Assembly (NCBI GenBank): GCA_015064895.1
Contig: SVRI01000016.1
Coordinates: 1 to 57,404, forward strand
Direction: 5' to 3'
Source of the DNA: Oscillospiraceae bacterium
GTDB taxonomy: Bacteria; Bacillota; Clostridia; Oscillospirales; CAG-382
Length of the DNA: 57,404 nucleotides
Shown here: positions 1-9,283 of the stretch, in pieces
Numbering within the stretch: the stretch's first letter is position 1
Layout of the letters: every line of letters starts with the position of its first letter
Notes under the pieces: generated by a model
What the model was told of the DNA's origin: nothing
What the model saw: only the letters and a program-made list of their open reading frames with translations
The model's database searches: none
Position numbers and translations under genes: made by a program

Positions 1-2
1 AA

Positions 3-2339
3 CGTGACCTTGTTGAAGATGCAGTAGATAACATTCAGATTATCGAAAACGGCGAATGGGACAAGGCTGTTGTATATTATGATACACAGATTGGCTCAAG
101 CCGTCCTTCAAACGGTAACTATATAGGTTCTATCAGTGAAGTAAACTGTGTTAAGTGGCATCCTACAGGAGCAGGTGCAGAAATCGGAACAACAGTTTGC
201 ATCGACAACTTCACACTCTGGTTCGTTCCCAAGACAACAAAGGTAACAGTTGACCTTTCCAAGTACGGCGTTGATAATGCTGTAATCAAAGACTATCCTA
301 CAACTGGTATGTCCAGGGAACAGCTCACAAATGCTCTTCCTGCAGTACCCGACAGAGAAATCACAGGTCTCTCTCTCACAAGCGGCGGCGAAGCTCTCTA
401 TCAGAACAGAGTAGCAACCGAAATGACAGTATACCCTGTATACGATAAGGTTAAGCTTCTTGATCAGACACTTGAATTTAACACATATTCTGACCTTGAA
501 TTTGTTTATGGAGACCGTATCGCAAGATTAGGTAAGAACAATGCAAAGACAACTATCGCAGAACAGTTCGTTCTCGGCAGCGATGATACAGCAAGCTACC
601 TTGTAATGGAAAATGAATCCCTTGATGGCGCAGACGGCGTTGTAGTTGACTACGGCTTTATCGTAACTCAGACTCCTTTCACTAAGGAAGAAGTTAAGGA
701 AATCGTAATCAGATACAGAATTAAGAATGTTCCTACCGAAACAAAGAAATACACTTGCGGTACTCACTGTGCAAACGGTCACAACTTCAACCCCACAAAC
801 TGCCACTACATGGAACTTGTTTGGTGGGATGCAAACAGCAGTGGAGTAAAGCAGGATTATATCGCAGGAGACATTACTGCAATTGAGGGCGAATGGGTAA
901 CATACTCAATCCCTGCAGCTAACTTCCCCTATGATGAAGTTATGCAGTTCAGATTTGACCCCTTCGCAGACTATGCTCCTCACGGAACAATCTTTGAAGT
1001 TGACTACGTTCGCTTCTACGGTCATCCCGAACCCGACGCACCCGAAAATGTTGCTCTCGCATACAGTGCAGAATTCAATGAAAACGCAAACGGCGTAAGC
1101 CTTAATGCTTGGAAGAAGGCAGACGGCTCTTACATGTTTGACGACGGCGTTAACGGTGATAAGGGCCCCGGTATCGGTTCTAAGTACATCACAGACGGTG
1201 CTGAAGGCTACATCACATGGAACGAAGACGGTTATGTAACTCTTAACTTCGATGCAAACAATGAAATTATCGGTGATGCATCTGACCGCGGCTACACACC
1301 GGCAGTTTACGATCCTTCTATCTACGTTTCCGCACTCGATAAGTCCAAGTACATCCCTGCAGGTGCATTTGAAGAACTCGTTATCAGAATGAGAATCAGA
1401 GGTCTTCCTGCTGACGGTACAGAAATTTACGGTCAGAACTACGGCGGTCTTACCAGTGCAACATTCAATATGGCAACATATCCTGTATACTTCCACTGGA
1501 TGAACAGCAGAGATGCAGTTCTCTATGACGGCGTACAGTCCAAGCACTTTGACGAAACTTGCACATTCACAGAAGGCTCTTATGTAAGAGATGAATGGTT
1601 CGAAGTTACAATTCCCGCATCCTTCTTTGAAGCTGATGTTGAAGACCTTGCAACTCTCAGAATCAACCTTCCCGACTGGACACCCGACGGAACAAAGATT
1701 GATATCGACTATATCAGATTCATGGGTCAGCCTCCCGAAGTAGATGCTCCCGTAACTGATACAGACGCTACTTTCAGAGCAGCTACAGCAACAAAGTCCA
1801 ACGCTATCAGATTCAAGGCTACTACTGATTCCGCATCTGCGGCAGCAGCTTCCGACATCGCTTGGATTGTAACTACTGCTGAATATCTTGAAGGTGCAGG
1901 CATTGCATATGCTGACCTTGACCTTGCAGTTGCAGAAGCAGCAGGAAATAAGGCACAGGTAGGCTATAACAAGCTTGACGGCGAAGAACAGACAAGATGG
2001 TTCAACTCTGAAGATGACAATGCTCTCGTATTTGCTGCAGCTCTTTACGGAGTTCCTGCAAGCAAGGCTCTTGAAACTGTTATCGTAAGACCTGTAGTTG
2101 TTGCAAACGGTACAGCTCTTTACGGTGATGTTCTTCAGACAAGTCTCTATAAAGTAGCAATCGAACCTTACATTTACTTCACAGGTGACGGTTGCGAAAC
2201 AATGAAACAGCTTGTTGAAGAAGGCTGGACATACGATGATGCAATCGGTTATGACTTTGATTATAACGAAGAATACAGTGCTCTTGATGAAGCACAGCAG
2301 ACTTATATCGAAGAAACACTTATCGGTCTTCTTGGTTGA
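3..2339 (+). CDS. Large surface protein with repeated jelly-roll modules, 5' end outside window
   Basis: The reading frame is open from the first complete codon at position 3, so the gene starts upstream; the ATG at 309 is internal. The visible 778 residues contain at least two copies of a beta-sandwich module that ends in a signature like RFDP...G..F.VDYVRF (near 950-1020) and IDIDYIRF (near 1700-1725). The same module recurs in the SLH proteins downstream. The C-terminal ~180 residues (from about 1770) form a different domain that starts IRFKATT and continues IAWIVTTAEYLEG. Function is unknown; an extracellular or S-layer-associated structural or carbohydrate-binding role is inferred from the shared module and the location. 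No SLH repeat is visible in the part inside the window. It ends in TGA at 2337-2339, and the next coding region continues in the same frame. Confidence 0.8.
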   Translation, partial: RDLVEDAVDNIQIIENGEWDKAVVYYDTQIGSSRPSNGNYIGSISEVNCVKWHPTGAGAEIGTTVCIDNFTLWFVPKTTKVTVDLSKYGVDNAVIKDYPTTGMSREQLTNALPAVPDREITGLSLTSGGEALYQNRVATEMTVYPVYDKVKLLDQTLEFNTYSDLEFVYGDRIARLGKNNAKTTIAEQFVLGSDDTASYLVMENESLDGADGVVVDYGFIVTQTPFTKEEVKEIVIRYRIKNVPTETKKYTCGTHCANGHNFNPTNCHYMELVWWDANSSGVKQDYIAGDITAIEGEWVTYSIPAANFPYDEVMQFRFDPFADYAPHGTIFEVDYVRFYGHPEPDAPENVALAYSAEFNENANGVSLNAWKKADGSYMFDDGVNGDKGPGIGSKYITDGAEGYITWNEDGYVTLNFDANNEIIGDASDRGYTPAVYDPSIYVSALDKSKYIPAGAFEELVIRMRIRGLPADGTEIYGQNYGGLTSATFNMATYPVYFHWMNSRDAVLYDGVQSKHFDETCTFTEGSYVRDEWFEVTIPASFFEADVEDLATLRINLPDWTPDGTKIDIDYIRFMGQPPEVDAPVTDTDATFRAATATKSNAIRFKATTDSASAAAASDIAWIVTTAEYLEGAGIAYADLDLAVAEAAGNKAQVGYNKLDGEEQTRWFNSEDDNALVFAAALYGVPASKALETVIVRPVVVANGTALYGDVLQTSLYKVAIEPYIYFTGDGCETMKQLVEEGWTYDDAIGYDFDYNEEYSALDEAQQTYIEETLIGLLG

Positions 2340-2351
2340 AATTATCACAGC

Positions 2352-4508
2352 ATGATGACAGAGCTCGACGCAATTTGCGTCGAGCCCTTGTCTCTAGCGA
2401 AGAGCGTTATGATTCCCTCAAACATCTACGCGCCTAAAACAGTAGGCGATAAAACGTATATTTATGCTTACGTAGACGGCGAGGCCAAGTACGTTCCGAT
2501 AAAAAATAATAGCGGTATCGTTAACGCGGCAGGCACAAAGATTACAGATAAGTATAATGAAAAAATGTGTGCCTTTGCTGTTGATGACGACGGTTACTAT
2601 TATGTAAGATGCCTGTCGGATTCCTACGATGATGACGGCAACTATAACGGCTTGTCAACAAGCGGAAGTTCTCTTTATAACGGCACAGATGAAAGCATTA
2701 TGATGATTAAAGAGGATGCTCCTGTCGTTTCAAATGTTCAGAGAATTGACGGTGATAACAATGAGGATACAATATACCTCGGCAGCCGTGAAGGTACTAT
2801 GTATGACAGCGTCATTCCCACAGAGAATACAAAGGTTATTGTAAGAACCTACTTTACTGAATCCAATACATATGAATGGGCGACCTATGACTATGATGCA
2901 CTTATGCTCATGGGACTTGCTAACGAAGGTTATGCAAACATTGGCCACAACATCCCGACAGAGAAAATTTCCTATGTTCTCTCAAATAAGAAGAACAGCG
3001 TAAATAATGAGTATCTTGTTGCGGCATATATTACCAATACTTATGTTGATGATTGCGAATATGATATTGATGAGTTTACAAAGGATAACTGTATTGTCAG
3101 AAATGCTGACACATCAATTGAAAACGGCAATATAACCCTTGATGCAACAGCCGAAGATGTTTCTATAGGACTTTCAGGTCTCAGTATTGATACCAATCTT
3201 TATAAGAGAATAAGAATGCGTCTTAAGTATACCGGTGAATTTCCGGAGGATGAAAATTTCCAGCTTTTCTTTAAGAGAACAGGGGACAGCTCGTTTACTG
3301 AGCTTAGAACCTACAGAGGAAAGTTTGAAGCCTACTGTGTGCCCGACGGCGACGGCTGGTATATCCTTGATATAGACCTGTCCGGAGTTTCCAGGTGGAA
3401 CGGAACAGTCAAAGAAATACGTTTTGACCCTGTGAACGCTCTCGGTACATTTGCATTTGACTATATCAAGTTTATCAGAAACGGTCAGTATGAAAAGATG
3501 AGCGATGAAGAGCTTAATACTTTCTATGATGCTACCTCTCTTCTTGCCGATACCGATTTTGAAAATGGCTTTGACGTTCGTCCTATAGTCAATAACTATA
3601 ACCCCGAGGGTTATTTTGAATATACAGGTTCGGGCGATGAAACAAATAATGTATGGGCAATCTGCCCCTGGTGGACACATGACGGTGACGGTCTTTCTCC
3701 TTCAAACTATGCGGCAACAAGCCTTATTCATAACCGTGCAGAAACGGATGAATATACTATCGCCGATAAGAAGGGCTCAAAGGTTGTTTCATATCATCCC
3801 GAAGATAAGTCACTTACAATGACTCTCAACTGCTCAAAGATTTATGACGGTACACCCCATATCAAGGATGATGCATCAACTACCGATGTTAACGAAGAAA
3901 ACCGAACATGGTGGCCTCATCTTCTCATTGAGCAGGATCCCACAATATATGAGGTTGATAAAGCAGTTCACTCTGCAGATGCAGACAGAATAATGTGTGA
4001 ACTTGATATCAGAATGCCGGAGTTTACTCCTACAACCAATGAGGAAGGAACCAACGGCTGTCAGTTCTTGGTTTACTTCTATCTTTTCCTTAAGGATGAT
4101 ATCAAGATGAAGCAGAGAATCTGGTTCGGTGCATGTCTTTTCGATAACAGGGGAGGCGTAGCATATGTTCCTACCTGGCACCGCGACTCCGCTTCTCATC
4201 AGATGATATACTGTATTCCTCAGGAAACAGTATACGAGGGTCTTGAAAACTCATACCTTGATGCAACTGTTAAGGACGGATATATGAACTTTACTCCCGT
4301 AATTGATAATGAGTGGAAAACGCTTCGTATTGACCTGACTCCTCATATTGATAGGGTAGTTGAGTGGGCAAACAGAGATAATGCCTTCGGTAAGGAAATC
4401 ACAAAGAGTGATTTGTACTTCGGCGGGGTAAATCTCGGCTATGAAACACACGGTAATATTGACTGTACATTTGAAATCAGAAACTTTGACCTTGTTTCAT
4501 ATAACTAA
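2352..4508 (+). CDS. Surface-protein-like ORF lacking signal peptide, possibly a 5'-truncated or separated segment
   Basis: 718 residues. Residues ~240-375 form the jelly-roll module (ends IRFDPVNALG, FDYIKF) and residues ~395-718 form a C-terminal domain (WAICPWWTHDGDG, TWWPHLLIEQ, RDNAFGKEITKSDLYF, YETHG). Both are homologous by eye to the ends of the two longest SLH proteins downstream. The first ~200 residues have no counterpart there. There is no signal peptide and no SLH repeat. No convincing ribosome-binding site precedes the ATGs at 2352/2355, nor the alternative ATG at 2409. The frame is the same as the preceding gene, separated only by TGA at 2337 and three codons. It may be the distal half of one long gene interrupted by a nonsense or indel event, a translationally coupled second protein, or an assembly join. 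The C-terminal homology is clear; the start is uncertain. Confidence 0.6.
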   Translation: MMTELDAICVEPLSLAKSVMIPSNIYAPKTVGDKTYIYAYVDGEAKYVPIKNNSGIVNAAGTKITDKYNEKMCAFAVDDDGYYYVRCLSDSYDDDGNYNGLSTSGSSLYNGTDESIMMIKEDAPVVSNVQRIDGDNNEDTIYLGSREGTMYDSVIPTENTKVIVRTYFTESNTYEWATYDYDALMLMGLANEGYANIGHNIPTEKISYVLSNKKNSVNNEYLVAAYITNTYVDDCEYDIDEFTKDNCIVRNADTSIENGNITLDATAEDVSIGLSGLSIDTNLYKRIRMRLKYTGEFPEDENFQLFFKRTGDSSFTELRTYRGKFEAYCVPDGDGWYILDIDLSGVSRWNGTVKEIRFDPVNALGTFAFDYIKFIRNGQYEKMSDEELNTFYDATSLLADTDFENGFDVRPIVNNYNPEGYFEYTGSGDETNNVWAICPWWTHDGDGLSPSNYAATSLIHNRAETDEYTIADKKGSKVVSYHPEDKSLTMTLNCSKIYDGTPHIKDDASTTDVNEENRTWWPHLLIEQDPTIYEVDKAVHSADADRIMCELDIRMPEFTPTTNEEGTNGCQFLVYFYLFLKDDIKMKQRIWFGACLFDNRGGVAYVPTWHRDSASHQMIYCIPQETVYEGLENSYLDATVKDGYMNFTPVIDNEWKTLRIDLTPHIDRVVEWANRDNAFGKEITKSDLYFGGVNLGYETHGNIDCTFEIRNFDLVSYN
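2364..2387 (+). repeat. Perfect 11-bp inverted repeat just inside the second surface ORF
   Basis: GCTCGACGCAA and its exact reverse complement TTGCGTCGAGC are separated by about one base, about 25 bases after the TGA at 2337. It could fold as a strong hairpin resembling the stem of an intrinsic terminator, but it is followed by a pyrimidine-mixed stretch rather than a T run. It lies within the open frame of the next ORF. Its position between two same-frame surface-protein segments is odd. Confidence 0.5.
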
Positions 4509-4513
4509 TTGAT

Positions 4514-4543
4514 AAAATCTCCCGATTTTTCGGGAGATTTTTT
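4514..4543 (+). terminator. Rho-independent terminator after the 2352-4508 ORF
   Basis: AAAATCTCCCGA, loop TTTT, TCGGGAGATTTTTT: a 12-bp stem followed by a T run directly after the stop codon. Confidence 0.9.
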
Positions 4544-4554
4544 GTGCAAATCTA

Positions 4555-4583
4555 TTGATTTAAAAAGCAAGATATGGTATAAT
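4555..4583 (+). promoter_or_regulatory. Sigma-A-type promoter with extended -10 for the first SLH gene
   Basis: -35 TTGATT (4555-4560), 17-base spacer, -10 TATAAT (4578-4583) preceded by TGG, which makes an extended -10. The gene starts at 4615 behind AAGGAG (4601-4606). Confidence 0.8.
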
Positions 4584-4614
4584 TATTAAAAAATATAGAA
4601 AAGGAGTTTTCACT

Positions 4615-6306
4615 ATGAAAAAATTCTTAGTTGTACTTTTTGCTGCACTTATGCTTGCAATGGGTACATTTGCGGCATTCGAAAAGGTTAATACATATGA
4701 TAATAACTTTTCCGATGTCAAGGACACAAACTGGTTCGCAAAGGATGTTAAGTCTGCTTATGAACTTGGTTTCATGAACGGTAAGGCTGAAGGTCTTTTC
4801 GATCCTAACGGTAACGTAACAGTTGCTGAAGGTATCACAATGGCTGCCCGTGTTCATGCTATTTACAATGGCAATGAAATCAAGAAGGAAGAAGCACCCG
4901 CAGCAGCTCCTGCAGGTGATGAAATCCGTTTCGATTTCGATTCCATGGAAGGCCACAGACTCAACCACGCAGTAGGCGATGTTGAAGACGGCATTCTTGT
5001 AATGAAGCCCGATGCACCCAATGCAGGCGGCAACTTCGACCTTGGTGTATTTATGGATGATCTTTCTATTGATGCATCCGTTTATAAGACAATGAAGGTC
5101 AGAATGAAGAGAGAAGCACTTGAAAACATTAATGAGAGAAGAGAAACATTTGAAATCTTCTTCGGTTCAGAAGAAAATTCCACTCTCGGTGCTGAAGGTA
5201 ACTTCCTTTACACTGTAATCAAGGATGCAACCACACTTGATGACTGGTATGAATATACATTTGATATGTCTGCAGCTGCTGGCTGGAAGGGCAATATCGT
5301 TCAGGTTCGTTTCGATCCTACAAACAATAACGGCGAATACTTTATCGATTATATCGTATTCTCCGCAGGTGCTGCACCCAAGGTTGAAGCTCCCAAGGAA
5401 CCCAAGTGGTACGATATGTATGTTGACTACGCCGTAGCTAACAAGATCATCACAAAGACAACATTTGCTGACTACAATAAGAACATCACAAGAGCTGACC
5501 TTGCTCACCTCTTTGCAGCCGCACTTCCCGAAAGCTACTTCAATGCTATTAACGACATCAAGGGTATTCCCGATGTTAATAAGAATGATAAGTATGCTAA
5601 GGAACTCCTTATGCTCTACAATGCAGGTGTAGTTCTCGGCGATGCTGACGGTAACTTCAAGCCCGCTTCTGATATCAAGAGATCTGAAGTTGCTGCTATC
5701 ATCAATAGAGTAGCTCTTCCCGAATCCAGAGTTAAGGGTACAGTTGATGCAGTTTGGGAAGAAGAAAAGCCCGTAACTCCTGTTACACCCGAAGTTCCCA
5801 AGGCAGACGAAAATGCTGAAGAAAAGGAACACGTTCCTACTCCCTTTGACGTAGAATTTGACGATCCTTCTGACCTTGATAAGTTTGCTCCCGGCGAAGT
5901 TGATTCTGCAGAAATCATTGACGGTGCGCTTGTAATGGTTGCTAGAGACAGAGGTGCAGACCGTATGCCTCAGTACGACCCCAGACTTGTTATGCAGGAC
6001 GTTGAAATCGACGCCAATACATACAAGACAATCAAAATCAGACTTAAGGCTGAATTTATCGGTGAAGTTACCAACGGTTACTCCACAGACATTTACTTCA
6101 TGACTGCAGATGATGCTAACTTCTCCGAAGAAAAGTCTCTCCATCCCAATCTTCTTTCTGTTTCCGAAGAGGATGCTGAGGGCTGGTACCTCGTAACTAT
6201 TGACCTTACTGCTAAGGATAACTGGAAGGGTACGGTTGTTGCATTCCGTTTTGACCCCTCAAATAATAACGGTAAGTTCTCATTTGACTACATCAGATTT
6301 GAATAA
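4615..6306 (+). CDS. SLH-domain surface protein with split SLH repeats and two jelly-roll modules
   Basis: 563 residues. A signal peptide covers residues 1-20 (MKKFLVVLFAALMLAMGTFA). SLH repeat 1 is at ~28-85 (FSDVKDTNWFAKDVKSAYE, FMNGKAEGLFDPNGNVTVAE). A jelly-roll module follows at ~102-250 (ends VRFDPTNNNGEYFIDYIVF). SLH repeats 2 and 3 are at ~264-375 (NITRADLAHLFA; GVVLGDADGNFKPASDIKR). A second jelly-roll runs ~410-563 and ends at the C terminus. SLH repeats bind pyruvylated secondary wall polymer, so the protein should sit on the outer face of the cell wall. The module between SLH1 and SLH2 is unusual, because the three repeats normally stand in tandem. It is the shortest paralogue and lacks the C-terminal domain of the next two. 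Start is fixed by AAGGAG 8 bases upstream and by the signal peptide. The ligand of the jelly-rolls is unknown. Confidence 0.88.
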   Translation: MKKFLVVLFAALMLAMGTFAAFEKVNTYDNNFSDVKDTNWFAKDVKSAYELGFMNGKAEGLFDPNGNVTVAEGITMAARVHAIYNGNEIKKEEAPAAAPAGDEIRFDFDSMEGHRLNHAVGDVEDGILVMKPDAPNAGGNFDLGVFMDDLSIDASVYKTMKVRMKREALENINERRETFEIFFGSEENSTLGAEGNFLYTVIKDATTLDDWYEYTFDMSAAAGWKGNIVQVRFDPTNNNGEYFIDYIVFSAGAAPKVEAPKEPKWYDMYVDYAVANKIITKTTFADYNKNITRADLAHLFAAALPESYFNAINDIKGIPDVNKNDKYAKELLMLYNAGVVLGDADGNFKPASDIKRSEVAAIINRVALPESRVKGTVDAVWEEEKPVTPVTPEVPKADENAEEKEHVPTPFDVEFDDPSDLDKFAPGEVDSAEIIDGALVMVARDRGADRMPQYDPRLVMQDVEIDANTYKTIKIRLKAEFIGEVTNGYSTDIYFMTADDANFSEEKSLHPNLLSVSEEDAEGWYLVTIDLTAKDNWKGTVVAFRFDPSNNNGKFSFDYIRFE

Positions 6307-6328
6307 TCTTGTATTTGATAGTACAATT

Positions 6329-6354
6329 AAGGCTGGCATTTGCCGGCCTTTTTT
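6329..6354 (+). terminator. Rho-independent terminator after the first SLH gene
   Basis: AAGGCTGGCA / TGCCGGCCTT stem with one G-T pair, followed by TTTTTT, 22 bases after the stop. Confidence 0.85.
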
Positions 6355-6456
6355 GTTTTGGGAATATGTGATAAATTTAAAGACGCAATTTTACCTGATG
6401 TATTCAAATTGATAAATATTGCGGAAAAAATGATAAAAAAGTGTTTTGTTGAAGTG

Positions 6457-6485
6457 TTGCAATTTTTTGTGCAGTATGTTATTAT
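6457..6485 (+). promoter_or_regulatory. Promoter of the second SLH gene
   Basis: -35 TTGCAA (6457-6462), 17-base spacer, -10 TATTAT (6480-6485) preceded by TGT (extended -10). AAGGAG at 6521-6526 precedes ATG 6534. Confidence 0.65.
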
Positions 6486-6533
6486 ATTTTTGTACAGATT
6501 GCATTAAGCAATCACAACGAAAGGAGTAAAAAA

Positions 6534-9131
6534 ATGAAGAAAGTTTTATGTCTGCTTTTGATAGCAACAATGCTTTGCGTAGGCGTAAATGCGGCATTCG
6601 AAAAGGTTAATACTTATAATAATAACTTTTCCGATGTCACCGATTCAAATTGGTATGCAGAAAATGTAAAAACTGCATATGAACTCGGCTTTATGAACGG
6701 TAAGTCCGAGGGCAAGTTTGACCCCAACGGTAACGTAACAGTTGCTGAGGGTATCACAATGGCTGCTCGTATTCATGCCATTTATAACGGCATTGATATT
6801 GATGCACATAAGAAGGTTGTTGAGGAATACGGCTTCACTTTTGAAGACGGCAAGACTCCTACATCTTATAACCGTGCTACAGGCTACGTTGAAGACGGTG
6901 TGCTTATTGTACAGCCCGATAAACCCAACTCTATCGGTGCGTATGACCCCCAGGTTTCTTTCAATAAGCTCAGCTTCTCGGCTTCAGACTATAATCTTCT
7001 CAAGTTCCGTATGAAGATTGAACCTCTTGATAATACAGATACTTCAAAGCCTCGTAATGAAGTGCTTCAGTTCTACTTTATGACAAATATTTCAAGCGGT
7101 ATTACTGCTGATAAGGTAGAATATGTAAAGCTTAAAGAACTTGGCAAGGACCTTACCGACTGGTTTGAAGTTGAAGTAGAGCTTGCAGGTAACCCCAACT
7201 GGACAGATACTATCACAGGCTTCCGTTTTGACCCTTCTGATGATAACGGTATTTTCCATATTGACTATATTACATTCTCAAAGAGCGAGAATGCAACCGG
7301 TCAGAAGTGGTATCAGAAGTATGTTGACTATGCTGCAGATTACGGTCTTTATGGCAAGAACGACTTTACCTCTGCCGATATGACAAGAAATATTACACGT
7401 GCTGAAATGTGTAATCTTATTGCGGCATCCGTTCCCGAAGAAGAATTTGTTGCTATTAACGATGTAAAGGGTATTCCCGACGTTCTTCGTGACGCAAGAA
7501 ATGCTGACGTTTACCTCATGCTCTATAAGGCAGGTATTGTTCTCGGCGATACCGAGGGTAACTTCAAGCCTGCTTCCGACATTAAGAGATCGGAAATTGC
7601 TGCTATCATAAATAGAGTGGCACTTCCCGAAAACAGAGTAAAGGGCACAACAAATACAGACTGGGCTGAACAGGGTAATGAATATGACGTTGAATTTAAC
7701 TCACCCGATGACCTTGCTAGAGCTGTTCCCGGTGACTGTGATTTTGCAGAAATCAAGAACGGTGCCATTACAATTGTTCCTACCGACAGAGGCGAAAACC
7801 GTTCACCTCAGTTTGACCCCAAACTTCTTGTTTCAAATATCAATGTAGATGCTGAAGAATTTGCAAAGCTCAAGGTTAGAATGAAGGTTGAGTTTGAAGG
7901 TGATCCAGCACCCGGTCTTCAGAAATTCGATTTCTATTTCAAGACTGAAGGCGATGAAGCTCTTTCCGAAGCAAAGTCCATGCACCAGGCATTTACAGAA
8001 TATAGTTATGTTGATGCTGCCGGCTGGTATGTAATGGAAGTTGACTTTACTCTCCATAAGGAGTGGAAGGGCAACATCGTTGAATTCCGTTTCGACCCTG
8101 CAAACACTAACGGTACATATACAATTGACTATATTAGACTTGCTAAGGGCGATCCTTTACACGGTGCTTCCCACGATGTTCTTATTAACGAAGGCTATGT
8201 TGCAACAAGACTTATGCAGGACGAACACTTTGAAAGAGGCTTTGGTGTAGATAAGGTTGACCAGACAGCACCTGTTAAGGGCTATAAGTATGGTACATGG
8301 CAGTATAACGAAGGAACAGAAGCTCCCCTTTGGGGTATCGGTCCTTGGTGGCAGGGTACAGGTGAAGGCTTTACACCTATCGACCTTTGGCCTGACAGAG
8401 ATACTACAGCAGATAAGTACACTCTTACTGATAAGTATGGTGCAAATACAATCACTTATAATCCCGAAACTAAATCTATAACAATGCGTCAGAACGCAAC
8501 AAAGATTTATAACGGCAAGCCACACGATAAGGAAACATATAAATGGTGGCCTCATCTTCTCCTTGAACAGTCTGTATCCCTTACAGGCCCCGTTGATAAG
8601 GTAAGAAACTCTGCCGCTGCAGACAGAACCTTCTTTGAAATCGACGTAAGAATGAATGACTATAAACCTACAACAAATCCCGATGGTACAAATGTTGCAT
8701 CTTACCTTGTTTACTTCTATCTTGTAACAGATAAGGCACCCGGTCAGAGAATCTGGTTCGGCTTTAAGCTCTTTGTAGGTGAAGCGGGTAACGCTACAGT
8801 TACACCTTCATGGAGCCCCGACTCTGCTGCTAACCAGTATATGTATGGTATCCAGCCTGCAGACATTTATGACGGTCTTGAAAACTCCTTCAACCCCGAA
8901 AAGGGCGTTGTTACCGCAGACGGCGAATGGAGACATGTAAGAATGGATATCACTTCTCACATCCAGAGAGCTGTTGAATGGGCAAACCGTGATAACATCT
9001 TCGGTACAGAAGTGACTGTTGAAGATATGTACTGGAACGGTGTAAACATTGGCTTTGAAACACACGGTAACTATGATTATGAGTTTGAATTCAAGAACTT
9101 CAATATGGTTTCCTACGATAAGGCTGAGTAA
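6534..9131 (+). CDS. SLH-domain surface protein with split SLH repeats, two jelly-rolls and a large C-terminal domain
   Basis: 865 residues, paralogous to the preceding gene over its first ~530. Signal peptide ~1-21 (MKKVLCLLLIATMLCVGVNA). SLH1 ~28-85 (FSDVTDSNWYAENVKTAYE). Jelly-roll 1 ~98-251 (FRFDPSDDNG, IDYITF). SLH2-3 ~258-370 (NITRAEMCNLIA; GIVLGDTEGNFKPASDIKR). Jelly-roll 2 ~383-535 (FRFDPANTNGTYTIDYIRL). An extra domain at ~540-865 carries WGIGPWWQGTGEGF, KWWPHLLLEQ, RIWFGFKLF and RDNIFGTEV. That extra domain also ends the next gene and the 2352-4508 ORF, so it is a mobile or inherited module of this family. An extracellular S-layer-like protein anchored by SLH is the best reading; an enzymatic role for the C-terminal domain cannot be excluded, and no known catalytic motif was recognised. 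Confidence 0.88.
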   Translation: MKKVLCLLLIATMLCVGVNAAFEKVNTYNNNFSDVTDSNWYAENVKTAYELGFMNGKSEGKFDPNGNVTVAEGITMAARIHAIYNGIDIDAHKKVVEEYGFTFEDGKTPTSYNRATGYVEDGVLIVQPDKPNSIGAYDPQVSFNKLSFSASDYNLLKFRMKIEPLDNTDTSKPRNEVLQFYFMTNISSGITADKVEYVKLKELGKDLTDWFEVEVELAGNPNWTDTITGFRFDPSDDNGIFHIDYITFSKSENATGQKWYQKYVDYAADYGLYGKNDFTSADMTRNITRAEMCNLIAASVPEEEFVAINDVKGIPDVLRDARNADVYLMLYKAGIVLGDTEGNFKPASDIKRSEIAAIINRVALPENRVKGTTNTDWAEQGNEYDVEFNSPDDLARAVPGDCDFAEIKNGAITIVPTDRGENRSPQFDPKLLVSNINVDAEEFAKLKVRMKVEFEGDPAPGLQKFDFYFKTEGDEALSEAKSMHQAFTEYSYVDAAGWYVMEVDFTLHKEWKGNIVEFRFDPANTNGTYTIDYIRLAKGDPLHGASHDVLINEGYVATRLMQDEHFERGFGVDKVDQTAPVKGYKYGTWQYNEGTEAPLWGIGPWWQGTGEGFTPIDLWPDRDTTADKYTLTDKYGANTITYNPETKSITMRQNATKIYNGKPHDKETYKWWPHLLLEQSVSLTGPVDKVRNSAAADRTFFEIDVRMNDYKPTTNPDGTNVASYLVYFYLVTDKAPGQRIWFGFKLFVGEAGNATVTPSWSPDSAANQYMYGIQPADIYDGLENSFNPEKGVVTADGEWRHVRMDITSHIQRAVEWANRDNIFGTEVTVEDMYWNGVNIGFETHGNYDYEFEFKNFNMVSYDKAE

Positions 9132-9146
9132 TTTGTTATAATTTTG

Positions 9147-9172
9147 AAAAGACCGCTTTGGCGGTCTTTTCT
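9147..9172 (+). terminator. Rho-independent terminator after the second SLH gene
   Basis: AAAAGACCGC, loop TTTG, GCGGTCTTTT: a 10-bp perfect stem with a T-rich tail. Confidence 0.9.
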
Positions 9173-9221
9173 TTTGTGTTTTTTGTCTGAAAATTATAGT
9201 ATTTTATAGTGAAAACACCTA

Positions 9222-9250
9222 TATACAATTGTGTTTAAGTATGCTATAAT
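9222..9250 (+). promoter_or_regulatory. Promoter of the third SLH gene
   Basis: -10 TATAAT (9245-9250) preceded by TGC (extended -10). The -35 TATACA (9222-9227) is weak, at 17-base spacing. AAGGAG-type ribosome-binding site at 9270-9275, ATG at 9284. Confidence 0.65.
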
Positions 9251-9283
9251 ATATTTGTTAAAAATAATAAAGGAGAATTATCC

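Noticed and set aside
906..2348. A 480-codon open frame on the - strand inside the first surface-protein gene
   Set aside because: Its product is Cys/Val/Ile-rich with no domain, no ribosome-binding site, and it mirrors the strong codon bias of the + strand gene. Similar antisense frames at 5167-6144 (-) and 47691-48803 (-) were dismissed for the same reason.
2337..2387. TGA followed by a hairpin as a selenocysteine (SECIS) site
   Set aside because: The loop is essentially absent and lacks the features of a bacterial SECIS; the residue context is not a redox motif and no selenoprotein machinery is visible.
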